NCBI RefSeq assembly: GCF_018279165.1
Contig: NZ_CP047289.1
Location: 1,300,501-1,364,500 of the forward strand
From: Falsirhodobacter algicola
GTDB lineage: Bacteria > Pseudomonadota > Alphaproteobacteria > Rhodobacterales > Rhodobacteraceae
Direction: 5' to 3'
DNA length: 64,000 bases
Positions 47,968 through 55,395 of the stretch are shown in pieces. How positions within the stretch are numbered: position 1 is the first letter of the stretch; the number at the start of each line of letters is the position of its first letter. The position numbers were made by a program, and so were the translations under genes. The notes beneath the pieces are model-generated. The model was not told the DNA's origin. It did not search any database and was given only the letters and a program-made list of their open reading frames with translations.

Positions 47968-48932
47968 AGGCGGTCCACCAAGCTCATCTGCGACAGGCGC
48001 ACGGTGACGGCATAGAGCGTCTCGATCTGGGTCTGGGTCGCCTCCAGCCGGGTCGCGGCCTCGTAGGGATCGACGGCAAGCTGCGCCGTCTGGGCGATCT
48101 GAAGGCTGCTCCGCTCGGCCGTCATACGGGTCTGGGCAAGGTCGATCCGGGCCTGCACGGAACCCAGACGCGCCTCCAGCCCCGACACCGCGCCCTGCGC
48201 CGACAAGAGCGTGCCGCCCGCGTTCTGCAACAGCTGGGCCTGTGCCTCCGGCTGATCGGCCAGAACGCCCCGCGCAATCAGCGCGCCGGTGGCCAGCCCC
48301 TTCAGCATGTCCCGCAGCGCCGGATCGGCGGCGGTGACATCGAGGCGCACCGTTTCATTCGGGGCCAGCGGCTGATCGCCCGTGGCCGCACCGCCCGAAT
48401 AGAGGCGATCGGCATAATCGGCGAACCACGCATCGACGGCGGCCTGAACCCCGTTTGCATCGCTTGCCCCCGCGACCGAAGCCTGAAGCCCCGCCAGCAG
48501 CGTTTCGGCATCGGGCAGCGCCGCACCATCCGACACGCCGGCGAACAGCCCCTGCCCCGCGACGCGGGTGTTCAGGATGCCGATCGCGGTCGTGAACCGC
48601 TGCTCCATATCCGCGCCAAGGATGTCCGGGTCCGCCGAATCCCCCAGCGCGAGGCCGCCGACATCGCCCAGCGCCCGTATCTGCCCCAGCGCCTGCTGCA
48701 TCGCATCGGCGCGGGTCGCCGTGACCGCCGCGGCGGTGGTGAAACTGTCCAGCCGGTTGATCGACGCCTCCATCGCGCCCAGCTGCGTGAAGTTGCCGCC
48801 CAGATGCCGGGCGGTATCGGCGACCTGCCCCGTCACGACCTCGGTCGCGCGTTGCTGCTGCTGGGTCTGAAGCGACTGATACTGACGGCGCAGGGCGAAC
48901 CCTTGGGCCATGTCCGAAAGGGAGATCGTCAT
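47964..48932 (-). CDS. flgL: flagellar hook-associated protein 3 (FlgL)
   Basis: 322 residues from ATG 48932; a TTG three bases earlier is ignored. Flagellin-like N-terminal helix (LSDMAQGFALRRQYQSLQTQ) and C-terminal helix (AATRLEATQTQIETLYAVTVRLSQM) that mediate coiled-coil assembly, with a short variable middle. Sits between hook and filament. ATG overlaps the flgK stop by one base (TGATG). A flagellin is the alternative, but the context supports FlgL. Confidence 0.9.
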   Translation of the reverse strand: MTISLSDMAQGFALRRQYQSLQTQQQQRATEVVTGQVADTARHLGGNFTQLGAMEASINRLDSFTTAAAVTATRADAMQQALGQIRALGDVGGLALGDSADPDILGADMEQRFTTAIGILNTRVAGQGLFAGVSDGAALPDAETLLAGLQASVAGASDANGVQAAVDAWFADYADRLYSGGAATGDQPLAPNETVRLDVTAADPALRDMLKGLATGALIARGVLADQPEAQAQLLQNAGGTLLSAQGAVSGLEARLGSVQARIDLAQTRMTAERSSLQIAQTAQLAVDPYEAATRLEATQTQIETLYAVTVRLSQMSLVDRL

Positions 48933-50182
48933 CAAAGCTCCATCAGTTGGCCAAGCATCCCGTCGATCGCTTGGATGACCTTTGCATTCGCGGAATAGAT
49001 CTGCTGGACGAGCAGCAGATCCTGCATCTCCACATCCGTATCGACGCCGCCCTCCAACTCGGCGCTGTGCAGCGTGTCGTAGCGGGCGGTGGCATAGGCC
49101 TGACGATCCTCGGCCACCACGCGCGAGGAGGCCGCCGAAGAGGCCAGCGCGTCGGCCGCCCCCCCTGCGCCCGCCCCGGCCGTCAGCGCATTCAGCATCC
49201 CCACGATGCGCGAGGCATCGCCGGAGGTGCCCCCGCCCCCCGCCCCGTCGCGCACCTGCTGCGGCGATGCGGCTACGGATGCCTGCACCTTCAGCGGCGG
49301 GCCTTCGAACAGGCCCGGCAAGCGGCTTTGCAGATCGGCGGCAAAGGCGTCGATATCCGCCTGCGCCGCAACGCCCAGATCGTCGCGCACCGAAATCTGG
49401 GCCGCCAGCGCGCCCCCCTCGATCGCGGATGTCGGCAGGTCGCGGCCATTCAGCGTCAGGCCGCCGCCGGTCCCTCGCGCCAATTCCCCCGCGCGCCCAT
49501 CCAGCAGCGCCGTGCCCGATGCGGTATAGAGCGATACGCGCCCGTCCTGCCCCTCCACCTCGCGCAGCGGCACGAGGCCCGCGATCCCGTCGATCAACGA
49601 TTGGCGCTGATCCAAAAGGCCGCTCGCATCCGCGCCGTGCAGGCTGGCGATCTGGGCGTTGAGCGCCTCCACCCCCCGCAGCGCCTCGTTGATGGAGGTG
49701 ATGGACGTACCGACCGAGGCATCGGCCTGACGGCGCGCGGCATAGATGGTATCGCCCATCTGCCCGACGCGGCTTGCCAGATCCTGCGCCCGGTCCACCA
49801 CGCTCTGAAGCGCGGCGTCCGATTGCGGGGTCGAGGCGGCGGTGACCAGCGCGCTTTCCAACTCCCCCACCATATCGGATAGCGAGGTTCCGCTGCCCGG
49901 CGTGCCCACCGCATCCTCCACCGTGGAATGGAAGGCGGCGGTGACGCCCGCCCCCGCCTGCGCCGCCTCGGCCACGCGGCGATCGGCGGTGATCGCCCGT
50001 TCGGCAAAGCGCGTGACGCCCGCGATCGACACCCCGCCCGTGCTGCTGGCCGACAGCTCCAACTCCCGCCGGCCATAGCCTTCGGTCAACGCATTCGCGA
50101 CGTTCTGAGAGATGAGGTCGGCGGCGCGGCTGCTCATCGTCAGGCCCGACCGGGCGATGGAAAGGGCGGAGGTCAGCGACAT
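48932..50182 (-). CDS. flgK: flagellar hook-associated protein 1 (FlgK)
   Basis: 416 residues, shorter than the 450-550 of enterobacterial FlgK, so the surface domain is reduced. N-terminal rod/hook motif SALSIARSGLTMSSRAADLISQNVANA and C-terminal LVQQIYSANAKVIQAIDGML fit the family. Joins hook to FlgL. Five bases of separation from flgE, one base overlap with flgL. Confidence 0.93.
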   Translation of the reverse strand: MSLTSALSIARSGLTMSSRAADLISQNVANALTEGYGRRELELSASSTGGVSIAGVTRFAERAITADRRVAEAAQAGAGVTAAFHSTVEDAVGTPGSGTSLSDMVGELESALVTAASTPQSDAALQSVVDRAQDLASRVGQMGDTIYAARRQADASVGTSITSINEALRGVEALNAQIASLHGADASGLLDQRQSLIDGIAGLVPLREVEGQDGRVSLYTASGTALLDGRAGELARGTGGGLTLNGRDLPTSAIEGGALAAQISVRDDLGVAAQADIDAFAADLQSRLPGLFEGPPLKVQASVAASPQQVRDGAGGGGTSGDASRIVGMLNALTAGAGAGGAADALASSAASSRVVAEDRQAYATARYDTLHSAELEGGVDTDVEMQDLLLVQQIYSANAKVIQAIDGMLGQLMEL

Positions 50183-50186
50183 GGCT

Positions 50187-51458
50187 TCACCGTTTCAGGT
50201 TCGTGGTTTCCGACAGCATCTCATCCACCGTCTGGATGATCTTCGCGTTGGAGGAATAGGCGTGCTGCGTCTGGATCAGGTTCGTCAGTTCCTGCGCGAC
50301 ATCGGTGGCCGATTCCTCGCGCGTGTAGCCCTGCGTCGTGCCCGTCGGCCCGTCGCCCGCATCCCAGAGGTAGAAGGCCCCCGCCTCGGGGCTGAGGGCG
50401 TAGGTCTGATCCCCGAGCGATGTCAGCCCGTTGGGATTGGGCACATCCACCACCGGCACCTGAAAGATCACCCGGCTGAACCCCTGATCGTAGAAGGCCC
50501 GCACCTGCCCCTGCGCGTCGATATCGACCGATGTCAGGCTGCCGATCCCCGAGCCGTCCTTTTGGATCGACGTCGGCAGGAAGCTGTCCGAAAGTTGCGT
50601 CATCCCGTTCATCTGCCCGGCCTTGCCGATGTCGAAGCGGACATCGGCCCCCGACAGCGTCAGCCCGATCGCCCCCGTCTGCGCGTCCCAAGTCCCGCCC
50701 GACAGCGTCGTGACATCGGACAGCGTTCCGTCCTGCCCGTCGAAGGACAGCCGGTAGCTGCCGACGACCGATCCCGTCGCCCCATCGGTCAACGTCATCC
50801 GCCAGCTGTTCGAGGCCCCCTCGGCCGGGACGGTGGGCGTGAAATCCGCCGTCAGCAATTGCGAGGTGCCGAGCGTGTCGAAATATTCCATCGTCTGCGT
50901 GCGGACCTGCCCTTCGGCCCCGGCCCGCGTATCCGTGGCCGGCAGGTTCAGCGCCATCGACATCTGCGTGGTGGGATTGGCCGACACCGCATTGGCCGAC
51001 ACGGTGACGGGGCGCAGCGCCTCCATCGACTCGCGCGCGGCGGCGGGGATCGTGCCATCCGCCTGCGCGGGCCATCCCATCAGCGCAAGGCCCGAGGTCG
51101 TGCGCAGCACGCCCGAGGCATCCTGCCGGAACGATCCGGTCGTCGTCAGCACCACGCTGTCGCCATCATCGCTCGACACCGGAAGGAACCCCCGCCCGTC
51201 GATCGCGATATCGGTCGCGTTGGAGGAAGAGGTCAGCGCCCCCCGTTCGTCCACCAGCCGCAGCGCGCTGGTACGCACCCCCCCGGCCGAATAGCTGACG
51301 CCGTCATTGCCGGCATTCACCATCTGGAAGAAATCCGTCTCCGCCCGTTTGTAGCCATAGGTGCCCGAGTTGGCGATGTTGTCCGAGATGCTGGCCAGCC
51401 GCGCGGCATTGGCGTTCAGCCCGGACACACCCGCATTGAGCGAGGAGGAGATCGTCAT
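50187..51458 (-). CDS. flgE: flagellar hook protein FlgE
   Basis: 423 residues from ATG 51458. N-terminal SLNAGVSGLNANAARLASIS and IANSGTYGYKRAETDFFQM; C-terminal TNLIQTQHAYSSNAKIIQTVDEML: the terminal helices that polymerise the hook. Middle domains D1 to D2 contain PVVDVPNPNGL. Exported by the flagellar type III apparatus, no signal peptide. First gene of flgE-K-L-I; a CtrA-like site lies upstream. Confidence 0.94.
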   Translation of the reverse strand: MTISSSLNAGVSGLNANAARLASISDNIANSGTYGYKRAETDFFQMVNAGNDGVSYSAGGVRTSALRLVDERGALTSSSNATDIAIDGRGFLPVSSDDGDSVVLTTTGSFRQDASGVLRTTSGLALMGWPAQADGTIPAAARESMEALRPVTVSANAVSANPTTQMSMALNLPATDTRAGAEGQVRTQTMEYFDTLGTSQLLTADFTPTVPAEGASNSWRMTLTDGATGSVVGSYRLSFDGQDGTLSDVTTLSGGTWDAQTGAIGLTLSGADVRFDIGKAGQMNGMTQLSDSFLPTSIQKDGSGIGSLTSVDIDAQGQVRAFYDQGFSRVIFQVPVVDVPNPNGLTSLGDQTYALSPEAGAFYLWDAGDGPTGTTQGYTREESATDVAQELTNLIQTQHAYSSNAKIIQTVDEMLSETTNLKR

Positions 51459-51507
51459 CGGAATCGCACCTTTCTGCTGCTGTGGCCCCCATGCTGGCAC
51501 CGGCGGC

Positions 51508-51523
51508 TTAACATCGCCCTAAC
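51508..51523. promoter_or_regulatory. possible CtrA-type site before flgE
   Basis: TTAA (51508-51511), seven bases, CTAAC (51519-51523): one mismatch to TTAA-N7-TTAAC. It is 50-65 bases before the flgE ATG and touches the motB stop. CtrA often controls flagellar genes in this group; one hit alone is weak evidence. Confidence 0.35.
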
Positions 51524-52343
51524 GGTCGCGGCGCAGCAGGATCACTTCGATCCGGTTGTTGCGCACGGCCATCGGATTGCCCGTGACCGGCATCCGGTCG
51601 GCATGCCCCTCCACCCGCGAGATGCGGGAATCGGGCAGACCGGCTTCGCCCAGAAGGCCGCGCATCGCCTGCGCCCGCTCGGCCGAAAGGCGCCAGACCG
51701 GGTTGTCGCGCAGCACGACCGGATAGGCGCGCACATGCCCCGACACGGCCAGCGCATTCGTCGTCAGCGGCAGCACATCGCCAAGGATGCGCGCCACGTC
51801 GCGCAGCACTTGCCGCGGTTCGGCCGTGTCCCCGGTGAACAGCGCCACATCCGGCAGATCGAACACCTCGATCACGAGGCCCTGATCCGTGACGCGGGTG
51901 ACGACATGCTTCAGCGCCCGTTCCATCGTCATGCTCTCGCCGCCGCGGGCGCGCAAAAGCTCCTCCAGTTGGCGGCGCTCCTCCTCGATGCCGCTGTCGC
52001 CCTGACCGGCATCGCCGCGGGCACGGTCGAGTTCGGTCGGGATCACGCGCGACGCGCCCGAACCGCTCTGCGCCATCACATCCTCGGAAAAGACCGAATC
52101 GCCGCCGAACACATCCGCCCCCCCGCCCGAGATGCGGTTGATCGGGATCGTCGGGTTGAAGAAATCGGCAAGGCCCTTGCGCTGTTTCTCGGTGGTGGCG
52201 TTCAGCAGCCAGAGCAGCAGGAAGAAGGCCATCATCGCCGTCACGAAATCGGCATAGGCGACTTTCCACGCGCCGCCGTGATGGGCGGATTCGGTCTTGG
52301 CGCGGCGGCGCTTGACGATGATCGGTCGCGGCTTGCGGTCCAT
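51519..52343 (-). CDS. motB: flagellar motor stator protein MotB
   Basis: 274 residues. One membrane span near residues 30-50 beginning YADFVTAMMAFFLLLWLL with the proton-binding Asp32 exactly as in E. coli. C-terminal OmpA-like peptidoglycan-binding domain (about 145-270) with VSGHVRAYPVVLRDNPVWRLS, LSAERAQAMRGLL and RVEGHADRMPVTGN. No motA is adjacent, so its partner is elsewhere. GGGGGCGGA precedes the ATG. Confidence 0.93.
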   Translation of the reverse strand: MDRKPRPIIVKRRRAKTESAHHGGAWKVAYADFVTAMMAFFLLLWLLNATTEKQRKGLADFFNPTIPINRISGGGADVFGGDSVFSEDVMAQSGSGASRVIPTELDRARGDAGQGDSGIEEERRQLEELLRARGGESMTMERALKHVVTRVTDQGLVIEVFDLPDVALFTGDTAEPRQVLRDVARILGDVLPLTTNALAVSGHVRAYPVVLRDNPVWRLSAERAQAMRGLLGEAGLPDSRISRVEGHADRMPVTGNPMAVRNNRIEVILLRRDR

Positions 52344-52454
52344 TCCGCCCCCTTCGCTGGTTTTGCCCAAGCTGGCACAGGGGGATGAACAGCGCCCTAA
52401 CGGCGGTGGCCGGTTGCGTGGTGCGCCCTATATCCGACCAAAACACAAGGGATA

Positions 52455-52488
52455 GAAACTTGACTGTTTCACTCTGCAATCCTACACG
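52455..52488 (+). promoter_or_regulatory. promoter with inverted-repeat operator before exbB
   Basis: GAAAC (52455-52459), six bases, GTTTC (52466-52470) is a perfect inverted repeat whose centre is TTGACT (52460-52465), a near-consensus -35. A weak -10 TACACG lies at 52483-52488, 17 bases on. A repressor bound here would cover the -35. An iron regulator is plausible for a TonB system, but the sequence does not tell which. Confidence 0.5.
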
Positions 52489-52522
52489 GGGCACGAAGAA
52501 CCGGATCACGGAAGGGCTTGGA

Positions 52523-53467
52523 ATGACCAGACGCAGCGCAACGGGGATCCTTGCCCTGACCCTGACCCTGATGGCCGCGCCCGTCATGGCACAGGACGCA
52601 CCCCCCGCCCCCCCGACCGATGCCCCGGCCCAGCAAGCCCTGCCGGACGATGCCGCCGCCCCCAGCCTTCCGATGGCGGAAACCCCCGCCCCGGCCACGG
52701 CGGCACCCGAATCCGATGCCGCACCCGCACCCGCACCGGAGGCCGCCGCTGCACCGCAGATCCTTGGCGGGCATGATCTGTCGCCCCTCGGCATGTACCG
52801 GCAGGCCGATGCCGTCGTGAAGGCCGTGATGCTGCTTCTGCTGGCGGCCTGCTTCGCCACATGGACGGTGTTCCTCTATAAGATCGTGGAATTCGCCGGG
52901 GCCAAGACCCGCCTGCGCCGCGCGGCCCGCGTGATCCGCGACGGCGACAGCCTGCCCGCCGTCGCCCGGCATCTGGACGGTCGCCGCGATCCCGCCGCCT
53001 TCATGGCCCATGCCGCGCTGGAGGAACTGACCCGTTCGGACGCCGCCATCGACATGGCCGGCAGCGGCGGCGTGAAGGACCGCGTCCGCTCGCTGCTGGA
53101 ACGGATCGAAGCGCAGGCCGGACGTCGGCTGCGCAAGGGCACGGGCATCCTCGCCTCCATCGGGTCGGTGGCGCCCTTCGTCGGGCTGTTCGGCACCGTC
53201 TGGGGGATCATGAACTCCTTCATCGGCATCGCCGAGAGCAACACCACGAACCTTGCCGTCGTGGCCCCCGGCATCGCCGAGGCGCTTTTGGCGACGGCGC
53301 TCGGCCTCGTGGCGGCCATCCCGGCGGTGGTGATCTACAACGCCTTCGCGCGGAAAACCTCCAACTACCGTCAGGCGCTGTCGGATGCCGGCGCGGGCGT
53401 GGAACGGCTGGTCAGCCGCGATCTCGATTTCCGCCGGATCGACCGGCACCGCACGGCGGCGGAGTAA
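52523..53467 (+). CDS. exbB: TonB-system energizer ExbB
   Basis: 314 residues, the longer alphaproteobacterial form. Signal-like N-terminus (LALTLTLMAAPVMAQ) followed by a periplasmic Pro/Ala-rich stretch (about 25-85), then the MotA/TolQ/ExbB core with three spans: VVKAVMLLLLAACFATWTVF, IGSVAPFVGLFGTVWGIMNSF and APGIAEALLATALGLVAAIP. Uses proton flow to drive TonB. ATG 52523 after GAAGGG. Four bases before exbD. Confidence 0.94.
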   Translation: MTRRSATGILALTLTLMAAPVMAQDAPPAPPTDAPAQQALPDDAAAPSLPMAETPAPATAAPESDAAPAPAPEAAAAPQILGGHDLSPLGMYRQADAVVKAVMLLLLAACFATWTVFLYKIVEFAGAKTRLRRAARVIRDGDSLPAVARHLDGRRDPAAFMAHAALEELTRSDAAIDMAGSGGVKDRVRSLLERIEAQAGRRLRKGTGILASIGSVAPFVGLFGTVWGIMNSFIGIAESNTTNLAVVAPGIAEALLATALGLVAAIPAVVIYNAFARKTSNYRQALSDAGAGVERLVSRDLDFRRIDRHRTAAE

Positions 53468-53471
53468 GCGC

Positions 53472-53909
53472 ATGGCCGGAGGGATCAGGGACGAGGGCGA
53501 CGACCTCGACGAAAACCACGAGATCAACGTCACGCCCTTCATCGACGTGATGCTGGTGCTGCTGATCATCTTCATGGTCGCGGCCCCGATCTCCACCGTG
53601 GATACGCCGGTGGACCTGCCCGGATCGAACGCCGCGCCGCAGCAGCGCCCGCAGGACCCGGTCTATCTGACGGTGCAGCAGGATTTGTCGGTGACGCTGG
53701 GCAACGAGCCGGTGGCGGCAGGCGGGCTTCGGGCCGCGCTGGATGCCCGCACCGGCGGCGATCAGGAGCAGCGCATCTTTCTGCGCGCGGATCAATCGGT
53801 GGCCTATGGCGATCTGATGGGCGTGATGAACCAGCTGCGCGATGCGGGCTATCTGAAGGTCGCGCTGGTGGGCCTCGACGGTGTGCCGAGCACGGGGTCC
53901 GACCCATGA
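53472..53909 (+). CDS. exbD: TonB-system protein ExbD
   Basis: 145 residues. Single span FIDVMLVLLIIFMVAAP with the essential Asp in NVTPFIDVML (Asp near residue 25), then a periplasmic domain with FLRADQSVAYGDLMGVMNQLRDAGY. Works with ExbB and TonB in outer-membrane transport. Its stop overlaps the tonB ATG (ATGA). Confidence 0.95.
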   Translation: MAGGIRDEGDDLDENHEINVTPFIDVMLVLLIIFMVAAPISTVDTPVDLPGSNAAPQQRPQDPVYLTVQQDLSVTLGNEPVAAGGLRAALDARTGGDQEQRIFLRADQSVAYGDLMGVMNQLRDAGYLKVALVGLDGVPSTGSDP

Positions 53910-54742
53910 TCGGCAACTCCGCCTCGCAGGACTGGCTTGCGACGCGCGGCGCATCGGAGCGCTGGCGCGAGCCGGTGGGCTGGGCGGGGTCGGCGCTGTG
54001 CGTGGCGGCGCTCTTGGCGGGAGCGGTCGCGGCCTATCTGCACAGCGACCGCGTCGGCACCCGCGAGGAGGAGGCGATCATCCTCAACCTCGAACCGCCC
54101 GCGGCGGCGCCCCCGGCGCTGGCGGTATCGGCCCCCGCGCCCGACGTGCCCGACACCGACGCCCCCGAGGCGCAGGATCTCTTGGACGACACCCTTCCCC
54201 CGCCCGAACCCCTTGCCGAGGATACCCCCCCGCCCGAGGTTCAGGACATGGCGGAACTGCCGCCCCCGACGCCCGATGCCGTATCGCTCCCGGATGCGCC
54301 GCCGCCGCCGCCGCCGCCCGCGACCCGGCCCGAGCCGCGCCCCAGACCCGAACCCCGGCAGGAACCGGTGCGTCAGCGCGCGGCCCCGCCCCCCTCGCAG
54401 CAGCGCCAAGAGGCCGCGCCCAGCCGTCAGACCGGGCAGGCCAGCGCCGCGCTGTCGGCCGGTCAGGCGCAGCAGTTGGAACTGCAATGGGGCAGTCAGA
54501 TCCGCTCCCGGATCGAGCGGCGGATCCGCAGCACCAGCGCCCGCGGTACCGTGACGGTGCGACTGGTAGTGACGCCCGCCGGGCGCCTCGCCTCGCTGGG
54601 TGTGGCGGCATCGTCGGGCAATGGGGCGCTGGATCAGCGGGCGCTGCAAACGGTGCAGGCGGCGGCGGGCGGTTTCCCGGCCGCGCCGCAGGGGCTGACG
54701 AACAGCACCTACACCTTCACCCTGCCCCTGCGCTTCCAATAA
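53906..54742 (+). CDS. tonB: TonB family protein
   Basis: 278 residues. One N-terminal span (VGWAGSALCVAALLAGAVAA), a long Pro/Glu-rich periplasmic spacer (about 50-165) and a C-terminal TonB domain (about 195-278) with RIRSTSARGTVTVRLVV, SSGNGALDQRALQTVQ and YTFTLPLRF. Couples ExbBD to receptors. The spacer is rich in PPP and EP repeats as usual. No TonB receptor gene is nearby. A hairpin follows. Confidence 0.92.
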   Translation: MIGNSASQDWLATRGASERWREPVGWAGSALCVAALLAGAVAAYLHSDRVGTREEEAIILNLEPPAAAPPALAVSAPAPDVPDTDAPEAQDLLDDTLPPPEPLAEDTPPPEVQDMAELPPPTPDAVSLPDAPPPPPPPATRPEPRPRPEPRQEPVRQRAAPPPSQQRQEAAPSRQTGQASAALSAGQAQQLELQWGSQIRSRIERRIRSTSARGTVTVRLVVTPAGRLASLGVAASSGNGALDQRALQTVQAAAGGFPAAPQGLTNSTYTFTLPLRFQ

Positions 54743-54747
54743 GAAGA

Positions 54748-54769
54748 CCGCGCCCACGAGGGGGCGCGG
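54748..54769. terminator. bidirectional hairpin between tonB and DUF1328 gene
   Basis: 8-bp stem CCGCGCCC/GGGCGCGG with six-base loop, five bases after the tonB stop and four bases from the DUF1328 stop on the other strand. No T tract. Confidence 0.6.
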
Positions 54770-54773
54770 CCGA

Positions 54774-54947
54774 TCAGACCGGGGGTTTGCCCCGCAGCCT
54801 GCGCACGATCATCGTCACGACCGAAAGGATCAGGAACATCACGAACAGGAACTGCGCGATGCTTGCCAATGGGTCCGCCGTTCCACCAAAGCCAAGCGCG
54901 GCGGCGATGAGGGCGATGATCGCGAAGGTCAGTGCCCAGCCGAGCAT
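54774..54947 (-). CDS. DUF1328 small membrane protein
   Basis: 57 residues, two membrane spans (WALTFAIIALIAAALGFGG and LASIAQFLFVMFLILSVVTMIV) and a basic tail RRLRGKPPV: the YtjA/UPF0391 family. Function unknown; commonly stress-induced. AAGGAGG before the ATG. A perfect sigma-EcfG promoter lies 46 bases upstream. Confidence 0.93.
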   Translation of the reverse strand: MLGWALTFAIIALIAAALGFGGTADPLASIAQFLFVMFLILSVVTMIVRRLRGKPPV

Positions 54948-54992
54948 GGGGGGCCTCCTTTCCGTTCGCGTTTGTCGTGGACTTGCAGACCG

Positions 54993-55018
54993 AACGGCCC
55001 GGCTTGCGTGATTGTTCC
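54993..55018 (-). promoter_or_regulatory. sigma-EcfG promoter of DUF1328 gene
   Basis: Minus strand: GGAAC (55018-55014), 17 bases, CGTT (54996-54993), a perfect match. Expected 5' leader about 40 bases. Confidence 0.75.
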
Positions 55019-55039
55019 CCCGCGGCGGGCCGGACATGG

Positions 55040-55063
55040 AAAAGGCCCACCAGATGGCGGGCC
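55040..55063 (-). terminator. Rho-independent terminator of csbD
   Basis: Minus strand: GGCCCGCC, loop ATCT, GGTGGGCC (one G-T pair), then TTTTCC. Begins 23 bases after the csbD stop and separates csbD from the DUF1328 promoter. Confidence 0.85.
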
Positions 55064-55086
55064 TTCCTTTTCATCGCAGGGCCGCG

Positions 55087-55284
55087 TCACAGGCGGTGGA
55101 CGAAGTCATCCACCTCACGCTCGGCGTCTTCCTTGCTGCGGCCGTATTTCTGCTGCACGAGGCCGACCATCTCGTCGCGCTTGCCCGCGACCCGGTCGAG
55201 GTCGTCATCCGTCAGGTCGCCCCATTTCTGGCGCGCCTGCCCTTGGAATTCCTTCCACTTGCCGGCGATCTGATCCCAGTTCAT
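55087..55284 (-). CDS. CsbD family stress protein
   Basis: 65 residues. [22 protein letters not shown] and [23 protein letters not shown] are diagnostic of CsbD, a small charged helical hydrophilin-like protein induced by general stress; molecular role unknown. Own EcfG promoter upstream (55315-55340) and terminator downstream. Divergent from the AI-2E family transporter gene. Confidence 0.95.
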   Translation of the reverse strand: MNWDQIAGKWKEFQGQARQKWGDLTDDDLDRVAGKRDEMVGLVQQKYGRSKEDAEREVDDFVHRL

Positions 55285-55314
55285 CGTGATCCTCCATGAT
55301 CCTTGTGCCCTGAA

Positions 55315-55340
55315 AACGCCGCGCGTGCCGCGCCGGTTCC
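55315..55340 (-). promoter_or_regulatory. sigma-EcfG promoter of csbD
   Basis: Minus strand: GGAAC (55340-55336), 17 bases, CGTT (55318-55315), perfect. Its -35 is separated by four bases from the -35 of the opposite promoter, forming GGTTCC-N4-GGAACC. Confidence 0.78.
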
Positions 55341-55344
55341 CGGC

Positions 55345-55370
55345 GGAACCTGCCCCCACCGGCGGACGTT
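55345..55370 (+). promoter_or_regulatory. sigma-EcfG promoter of the AI-2E family transporter gene
   Basis: GGAAC (55345-55349), 17 bases, CGTT (55367-55370), perfect; about 26 bases before the ATG at 55396, with AGGAG between. Confidence 0.78.
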
Positions 55371-55395
55371 CGCCTTCGCATCATCAGGAGCATTC

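Noticed and set aside
51495-51510. TGGCAC resembling a sigma-54 -24 element between flgE and motB
   Set aside because: The -12 TTGC is absent and the orientation does not suit either gene.
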